Source: Talpa occidentalis (lineage: Eukaryota; Chordata; Mammalia; Eulipotyphla; Talpidae). Taken from it: a stretch of 64,000 nucleotides of DNA. The notes under the pieces were generated by a model that made no database searches, was not told where the DNA came from, and saw nothing but the letters and a program-made list of their open reading frames with translations. Every line of letters begins with the position of its first letter. Within the stretch, counting starts at the first letter, position 1. The stretch lies in contig NW_023605194.1 of the NCBI RefSeq assembly GCF_014898055.3, forward strand, positions 99,393,258-99,457,257, in the 5' to 3' direction. Below, one piece after another: positions 56,850 to 64,000 of the stretch. The translations under genes and the position numbers were made by a program.

Positions 56850-57115
56850 ATTTATTTTAAAGATTTAATTATTTATACAAGAACTGGAGTACAGGTCAGA
56901 GGTGCGGGAGGGTGAGAGAATTTACCAGAGACAGAGCAGGGAACAGAACAGGCGGACGGACCAAAGACACTGCTGAGGGGAGTAGGGGCAAGGCAGGAAA
57001 TGTCTGCCTCGCCATGTGGGTTTCTCCCTGGCCGGCCGGGAGTCGAACCCGTGCTGCAGAGACTGCGGACAGCTTCATAGTACAGCGCTCAACCCGCTGC
57101 GCCACCAGGGAGGCC
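56850..57115 (-). mobile_element. tRNA-derived SINE, type B
   Basis: This minus-strand copy is relatively GC-rich for type B (GGCCGGCCGGGAGTCGAACCC, GCTGCGCCACCAGGGAGGCCC). The left flank TTTATTTACTTATTTA and the right flank TTATTTATTTTTCA make the duplication hard to define. Confidence 0.9.
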
Positions 57116-57119
57116 CTTA

Positions 57120-59195
57120 TTTATTTTTCATACGTAGATATTTTATAAATCCTATCTTATTCCACAAATTTTATTTGAACAAGTCAATTTCTTGCAAGAC
57201 CAACAATTTTTTAGAGGATGGTTGGTGCAGAGTCAGGGCTGTCTGCTCATGGAATCCACCCTGGCTCACTGTGGAGCCCTCCAGCTGTTCAGCTGAGGAA
57301 AATTAGAAACTTCAGAGTTCCCGATCATTCCCACATCTCAACATCACAGCACATTCGCAAAGATGGTGTTTTCAGTACATTTCCAAATTTAGCTATTGCT
57401 TCTGCCACATGGTGATGTCAGAAGGAATATAGGAGGCATCTTGGATGGCACTGTAGACAGTCCCCGTGTAACATTCTGAACATCCAAGCAAGCAGTGGCT
57501 AACTGTGTCCCTCGGGGTGCTACTACTTTGGCAAACTCTGGGCCCTGTCTAACATTTTTGATGCTGAAGTATTATCCTCATGTTCCTGCTGATTAAATCT
57601 TCCATTGTCCCCAGTGACCCATCCTATGTGGATTTTTGCTGTAGGTGTGTATCCTCATTCTAACAGCCATGGGTTTCATTTTCTATTGTATTTCTCCCTA
57701 TTACCTTGGGATGCAATTTAAAAAGGGAAGAGGGTGAAACATATTTTATACTCTATCTTCTGACTTAACCTTTTCTAAAAAATCTATAAAAAATTTTGAA
57801 GCTTGCTCAAACACCTTCACAATATAAAAAATAAAAAACTCACTGTTACACAGAAAACAGAAAAAACAACCAAAACAAAAACAGGTTTACACAGAGCCAG
57901 CCCATCTACTTCATGAGCTCAATAGAAAGAAATTTTCTATCTTTTCTTCCATGTTTTGTATATGCCAGATGAAGAAGCAAAACAAAGATTTCCATCAGGA
58001 GAGCAGGCAACTGGCAGTGGTTCAGGATTTCCTCTAGAATCCAATCTGACTGCCTTTGATGGAATTCTATGTAATTCATAGGAATTTCTTGTTTGTGTAA
58101 GTTTGTTTGCAACACAGAAATGTTTCTAAGTTTATAAAGTGCTGCTTTTATTGATTCTTAGTATGCTAATGATATACAAAATACTTATGAGCGTCTTGGG
58201 GTGGGGGGGCCAGAAATATGATTCTCCTTTTCTTTTTCTCTCCATTTGAAAATGCTTTGCATAGGGAGGGTCCATAGTTAGCTGAGGACCCCAGGGTTCA
58301 TGGACGTATCTGGCAAAATACTTGAGAGTTTTGGAGAAATTGACTGCAGAGGGGCTTGAGCTGCAGTCAGACTCCAGGGAGGCAGCAAGGAGAGCATTGT
58401 AACTGTGGGAGGGGGATCAGATCACCTTGCACTGTTTCCCATACATTAGGATGTCATTGGGCAGAATTGTGGTGTCAGCAGGTGCTTGCTTGCTGAGGAC
58501 AGTGAAGTCTGAATGTATGTGCTCTCTCCAAAAGAAATGGAGAGGAACTACAAATGGAATGAAATTGTTCCCCCTTATTCTAGTACAATGGGATATCGAG
58601 AGAAATTAATTTGGTTAATATAATGAAATAACAGTACTTTATTTCTAGCATACCTGTGTTTGTGGACAGACATATTTTACTTCTGATATATTCAGGTACT
58701 TTGACTGGACAAGTACTTGTAGACAGAATCACTCATGGGTGGCATTGTCATTCTTTAATCACAATATCCATTTTCAATTAGCATTCCTTTGAGTTTACTG
58801 AATGCAGTTTAATCTTAAAATAGAAGTGTGTGGATTTCAGATGTGTGATGATTACAGTCATGTGTGCTTGTATTCAAAGAATTATGACATCTTAGATATG
58901 CACATTTTGCTATGAGATGCTCCTGGTCTTCCTTGGTGGCCTGGCAGTAGTGCCAGTGGTGCCTCACTACCTATACATGTGGTAGTTAAAGCAACCAAAT
59001 CCAGAAGAGGCGTGATCAGTTATAGGGTCTGCCTAGAGGAGAGAGTCTTTGTTCTTCTATTACTTTGGTAACTGTCAGTGGATAATTTTTCAACAGGTGT
59101 AAGTCCCCTGGGGAATCACAGGGACTAGTAAATATTTGGAAAGAAACCTGGAAGATTTTAACTTATTCCACTTATTTGAGAAGAATTTCTAAAGT
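57120..59195. other. Intergenic: no gene seen
   Basis: No SINE in 2 kb. A G-run lies at 58202-58209. Small frames at 57218-57415, 57906-58115 and 58427-58609 are unrecognised. Confidence 0.45.
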
Positions 59196-59202
59196 TACTT
59201 TA

Positions 59203-59485
59203 TTTTATTTTATTTTTAAATTATTTTATTTATTTATGCAAGCACTGGGTACTGTCAGAAGCACGGGAGGGTGAGAGAACTCACCAGAGCCAGAGCGGGG
59301 AGCAGAGCAGGCAGAAGGACCGAAGTACACTGCTGAGGGGAGCAGCGGGCATCAGGGGAGGTCTGCGCGCCATGTGGGACCCATCCTCTGGTGGCCGGGG
59401 AGCAGCCGGGGATCGAACCGGCGCTGCAGAGGCTGCCGGCAGCTTCGCAACCCAGCGCTCAACCGCTGCGCCACTGGGGAGGCCC
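59203..59485 (-). mobile_element. tRNA-derived SINE, type A1
   Basis: This minus-strand copy has the left flank TCTAAAGTTACTTTA (59188-59202) and right flank TCTAAATTTATTTTA (59486-59500), a slightly diverged duplication. The head is GCGCCACTGGGGAGGCCC. Confidence 0.93.
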
Positions 59486-59504
59486 TCTAAATTTATTTTA
59501 AACT

Positions 59505-62500
59505 GCATATAAATATAAGTGGACCCTTACCTGTTGATTACAAGCTGGTAATGTGAACTATTAGTGTGGTCTTCTATGATTTCAACAATTATTTTAGGTA
59601 TACTTTATTAAAGTTACAGCATACAATAAGAAAATTTAGGATACCTAAAGCATGAATTGCTTTGTGCTGTGAGATTTAAACCATTAAATGTAGGAGATTT
59701 GCTACTAAAAATAATTATTTGAGCCAATCCTGTGGTAATAGCTATAGAGCAGGGCTAGGCAATCCTATTTCATAACAATAAAATCATGTTTAGCTTTCTG
59801 TTCACAGCAGAAAATGAAAGTTGAACATTCGTTCTACTCATAACCAAAATGACATCAAAGGATAAAGTTATAAAAGAATGAAGTAAAAATTTAACCTCAC
59901 TTCATTCCTCTAGAATCCACTACTGAACTTAGCAAATCCCAGTCTCTGGTGAGCCTGTAGGGTTGTTATTCTATGAATGGCTAGGAATACTCCATGTAGT
60001 TAGAAAGCAAATTCCTAACGATTTGGGAGTAAGTTGGAATGCTGTGATGGAAAACAGAGAGAACCTTGGGCGCGAAGTCTTGTGGATCTAAGGAAAAATA
60101 GCTGCTGTCTTCATTTATCTTTCTGAAATGCAAAGAGCATGCAAATGTAGTAATGGCAACCTGCCTGGATAGAGTCTGAAGCTTGTTTCATGATCATCAA
60201 TTGGGATATAATTACGTACTGCTCCCTCCAATAGAAGGCGGAACAAATCAGAATTCCAGCTGTGTCCCTCCCAACCTTTTGCTCATTTATCCAAGCCAAG
60301 TATCCCAGAAATCTGTCATCACTTGTAATTACATGGTAACTTGACCATCACTGGAGAGGCTCATTCCTATCCCAACCTTTTCTTACTCCTCCTACACTCA
60401 GCAGACAAATACACATAACACGAAAATTACTATTACTCTCACTATGGAAAGAATTGTAGGGTGATATTATGACTGTGAACCATAAAGAAGGTTCTTCAGG
60501 AGAAAATTGCTTAGAATATAATAACCTCCTTCTAAGTCTAGACCTTGCAAGTAGAGCAGTGAGTGAATGGTTCACAATGCATTTGAAAGATCATAGCCTC
60601 CTTTGGGAAGATGATGAAAGTACTAGATCATCCTCAATCCATTGTGGGAAAAAAGCCTTTTTTTTGGTATTTAATTTTGAGGAGCCCATGGATTCTCTAA
60701 TATTCAATTAAACATGCCAGGTTGACAAGAATCCAAAATTTAAGCATTGCTGGGAAAGGATTTGTCCAGCCACAGTTGCAAAGGTTATGGAGAAAAAGCT
60801 TCTAAAGGACCTTTCTTACCCCAGTATACATTATGTATGTGTGTTGACAGTATATTACATTTTAACTCCTTGATGGAAATTTTGTGGACAATGAGAACAT
60901 AATTAATGTTTACTTTTTTCTGATTTTTCTAGGTGATGCCTAGATCACCTTGATGATCTGTTTGGAATCTGGAAGGGATGTATATTTAAGAGGTTACTAA
61001 GACTTCTTTTCTCTGAACTATCCAATGTTTCAAGTCATCCTTTGAAAAAATGTTAAGCAGCAATCAGTTCATATCTAGAGAATGATCAACGAGTGATTTG
61101 ATCATTGTGAGAGTGATTTGATCATTGTGAGAGAGAAAGACCAGTGATAGCTTGTTCTGGCTCCCCAATTTCTCCTTTATTCTTGATTCCTTTTAACCAT
61201 AAAGATTAGTATATTACAAGAAAGAGGATCAGTGTCCATTCTATTGCCATTTCTTTGTTTCTTTACTATATACTTGAGTGAGGCTTAAAGTAAGGGTGGT
61301 ATTTCAGAATATTCATGGTGGGAGACTTAGAACCTGGTCAATCGTAAACCAGTAAAGTGGTATATGTTTACTCTGATAATCAAATATGTGAATGGCCCCC
61401 ACTCTGATACCAGGGCGCTCCACTTTTTGTTTCAACTTGTGTCTTTTTCTTTTAATAATTTTAGAATGATTTTCTAATCAACCACCTGTCCTTGCAATAT
61501 TCCAAAGACAAATAGATTTTCTCATAATTTGGAAGTAGGAAAGACAAAATCTATCTTCTTTCCTTGTGCATTTCTGATGTATACTACCTAGGAAAAACGT
61601 AAATATTTGTTAAATAGTCTTGAATGGGAATGAAGAGATGGGACTCCAGAAAGATCATGAGAAGTATGGATTATAAATTTGTCTATTGATTTAAAAATAA
61701 TTCAGTTCCATCAGAAGTGATATTTTAAGGTATTTTGTGTGATTTCATGAAACCTACAGTATTATTAGGATGTTTAAAACATTTCCATCAGGAATTTCAA
61801 ATTTTTCATTTTTTTTTGAAATTCCATTAGCAAGTTAAGCCTTTATACAGAAGTAAACACTAATTTAAAATAAAATTTGTTAATGTCCAAGGGCATACCT
61901 TTGATCAAGTTCAAGTGCTGATCTAAGATAATCCTAGTTTCCATTTTAGTTGTCATCAGCATTAAAGGATTCATCAAGTTATGCAAACAGAACTTGGTAT
62001 TATCTTCATTTTGTGGAAAATTAGCTCTTTTTTGTTTCTCCTCACTCTATTTTGTTACTTGACTTGTTAGAGTAAATATGTTTTATAGCTCCTTCATGGT
62101 CATATTTTCCTTAGCAGTTTCATATACTATACATAAGAGATACAGAGCCCTCATAATAAATCCAGTCTGTTATACCATGACACCCTATGTCGCAAAACTG
62201 CATGAAGAGCCATTGTACAAATTACCATGTTATTAGTTTAACAATTATTTGATTATTGTTTTTGCCCAAGGACAAATGCAAGAACTCATTTGATTTTTCT
62301 ATTCTATAAACATTTCTCATATATAATGTAAAATTGTCTCCCCAGCTCATGAAAATTTTATTGCCAACTGTTGCTAATTAATTATTAATATTAATACTGG
62401 GCATCGTGTGTCTGATGAGTCACATTATACACTTTTTGGGTTAGTTTTCCTGTTTAAAATTCTTATTGATGTCAACATGGAGGGAATTTGCTACTAATGA

Positions 62501-63260
62501 AGCATATAATGAAAACAGATGACTCCACTTTATCTTTTTTGTTCAGCTACCAGGAGAAATAGCAGTTCTTATTGTGAGAACAATGCAGAATTCTGTTTAC
62601 TGAAAAGGCTCTAGTGAATGGCTGTTAGGAAGATAAGTAATGGTCGTCATTCCCTGAACTGTCATTTCATCAGACAATTCTTTAGCTTTAGAATGGAGCA
62701 GATGTGCAGCCCACATTTGTGTACTTGAAACAAGCTGAAAGTATAAAGTCAGGCTGAGAGCACTTGTTGGTGAATGGAAGATGCAAGGAGACATGAAAGG
62801 CTGTAACTACAGGAAGAATTATAGTTCAGCATGTTCTAGAAACCATTTTGTTGGAATTCATTTAAAGGACCCAAATGGTAATAATAACAATGTCTTATAC
62901 AATATCCAATCCTGGGAAAGCAAAGAACTTTAAAATACATCATGTGGTTTAAACCATGATAACAAACAGTTATTATGAAGCTATTACATTGCTTAGAGTA
63001 GAAGAAACTAAAGCGAAAGCTACTGTGGCTTTAATTCCACCTTATTTTATACTATGATGTGCCTTGCCTTGTTTCAATAAAGCAGAAACAAACGTTAGGT
63101 GAAATTTTGTTATCACTGACTCATGAATTTATTCTTGCCTTCATTTATATGTATATTTTAAGCCAACTTTAAACTGAAGCTATAGTATAATATCTCCTCC
63201 CAGAATGTACTTCCTTTTGTTTTATCTATGACTAAAATAACCTGAACAAAAGCACTATGG
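59505..63260. other. SINE-free intergenic stretch, no gene seen
   Basis: Nearly 3.8 kb without any SINE, L1 or other repeat I can name, against a window average of one SINE per 2 kb. It contains a perfect 20-bp tandem duplication at 61091-61130. Frames of 60-80 codons (60348-60711, 62597-62794) have no recognisable domain. Confidence 0.5.
61091..61130. repeat. 20-bp perfect tandem duplication
   Basis: GAGTGATTTGATCATTGTGA occurs twice with no mismatch. A third partial GAG follows at 61131. Confidence 0.97.
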
Positions 63261-63262
63261 TC

Positions 63263-63478
63263 CAGCTTAACGTTTCTCCAACTCAGCACTAGATATTTAG
63301 GCTGCATCATTCTTTTCTGTGGCGGCTGTTCTATGTAGAATATTTCGCAGCATCTCAGCCTCTACCCGCGAACTGTCAGGAGCATCTCCCCTACCCAGAT
63401 ATGACAACTAAAATGTCACCAGACATTGCCAAATGTCCTCTGTTGGCAAAGTTGCCCCCATTGGGAACCTCTCCTCTA
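63263..63478 (-). mobile_element. MER20 (hAT-Charlie), nearly full length
   Basis: The reverse complement reads through CCCCATTGGGGGCAAC-like, then GGACATTTGGCAATGTC, then GTGACATTTTAGTTGTCA, then GTAGAGGC, then ATGCTGC..AATATTCTACATAG, then GTGCTGAGTTGG, to a CTG end. That is the MER20 order throughout. It is well preserved for such an old element. Confidence 0.88.
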
Positions 63479-63479
63479 A

Positions 63480-64000
63480 ATTCTGGTCCTCTGACATTCT
63501 TCTCTAGCATCATGTGACCTGAAATCCTAGCAGTACTGAAAGAATGCTACTGAATGTTGAAATATGGAGTTTAATCAACCCAACTGCTTCAATCCTGTCA
63601 CAATTTAGGAAAAAAATCTTTAAAAATATATTATAATTCAGTTTATTGAATCAAGAGTAGAAAAAATTCTTTCATATGAATTAATCTTGAGGCACTTGAT
63701 GCTCAGCATGAATAATAGCTGTAGTCAAAAAATTCATTAGCATGTTGCTGTGAGTATTTGATGGTCATTTTATTCACTGGATAATTGTTTACCACTTGGC
63801 ATGTTTTACCTGGTGCCTGTAGCCAGCAATGTTCTGTAAAAGGCTTTCTTAGTTACTACATGTGTACTGTTTTCATTTTTACTTTCTTTTTTACACAAAG
63901 AAGCACCTTCATGAATTCCAAGATGTAAGAATGATCTTCCTTTTTCACACAGTAAATGCACCAACACCCCCTGTTGGTACAAATTGGCTCAGTGAAGAAA
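63480..64000. other. Right edge, no gene seen
   Basis: AT-rich with no recognised repeat or frame of note up to the end of the window. Confidence 0.5.

Noticed and set aside
1..64000. An undescribed multi-gene system
   Set aside because: After NAF1 the window has no clustered genes, and all longer frames are transposon or chance. I found no basis for a novel system.

Overview
The window is nuclear DNA from a placental mammal. It holds the last six coding exons of NAF1 (H/ACA ribonucleoprotein assembly factor) on the + strand at 31-16249, followed by about 47 kb in which I find no protein-coding gene. The mammal assignment rests on the spliced NAF1 exons with consensus GT-AG sites and conserved protein sequence, on MIR, L2, MER20, MER5 and MLT1-type fossils, and on L1 fragments. 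A lineage-specific tRNA-derived SINE (about 260 bp, starting GGGCCTCCC.GGTGGCGCAG and ending TATAAATAAATAAATC) occurs about 30 times, roughly one per 2 kb. It is not primate Alu, rodent B1/B2, the carnivore SINE, the equine ERE, the vespertilionid VES or the ruminant BovB-linked SINE as I know them. A laurasiatherian such as a rhinolophoid bat or pangolin is possible, but I cannot settle the species from the sequence.

Layout. 1-16249: NAF1 exons at 31-124, 1902-1984, 8019-8176, 8990-9041, 12410-12512 and 15777-16249 join in frame to encode the C-terminal 320 residues. These cover the Gar1-like core, an acidic/basic linker, an RG-containing segment and two long proline runs. The introns carry eleven SINEs and some L1 and MIR debris. 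16250-about 16550: probable 3' UTR with a canonical AATAAA. 16.5-48 kb: repeat-rich noncoding DNA with L1, L2, MIR, hAT-type and MLT1 fossils and many SINEs. 48.4-54.7 kb: an endogenous-retrovirus district, with LTR-like sequence and a decayed class I (gammaretrovirus-like) element showing capsid, protease and reverse-transcriptase traces in broken frames. 54.7-64 kb: noncoding DNA with a nested SINE pair in a microsatellite, and a MER20 copy near the right edge.

In the human genome NAF1 is followed by a long gene-poor interval before FSTL5 (recalled knowledge), which fits the absence of genes here. Nearly all longer open frames outside NAF1 are SINE, L1 or ERV sequence. I see no bacterial-style operon, CRISPR or unknown multi-gene system. 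The observations most worth checking are the SINE subfamily structure and inverted SINE pairs in NAF1 introns, an RFX-type palindrome, a CTCF-like site, the MER20 copy, a retroposed-mRNA-like 3' end, and the ERV remnant.
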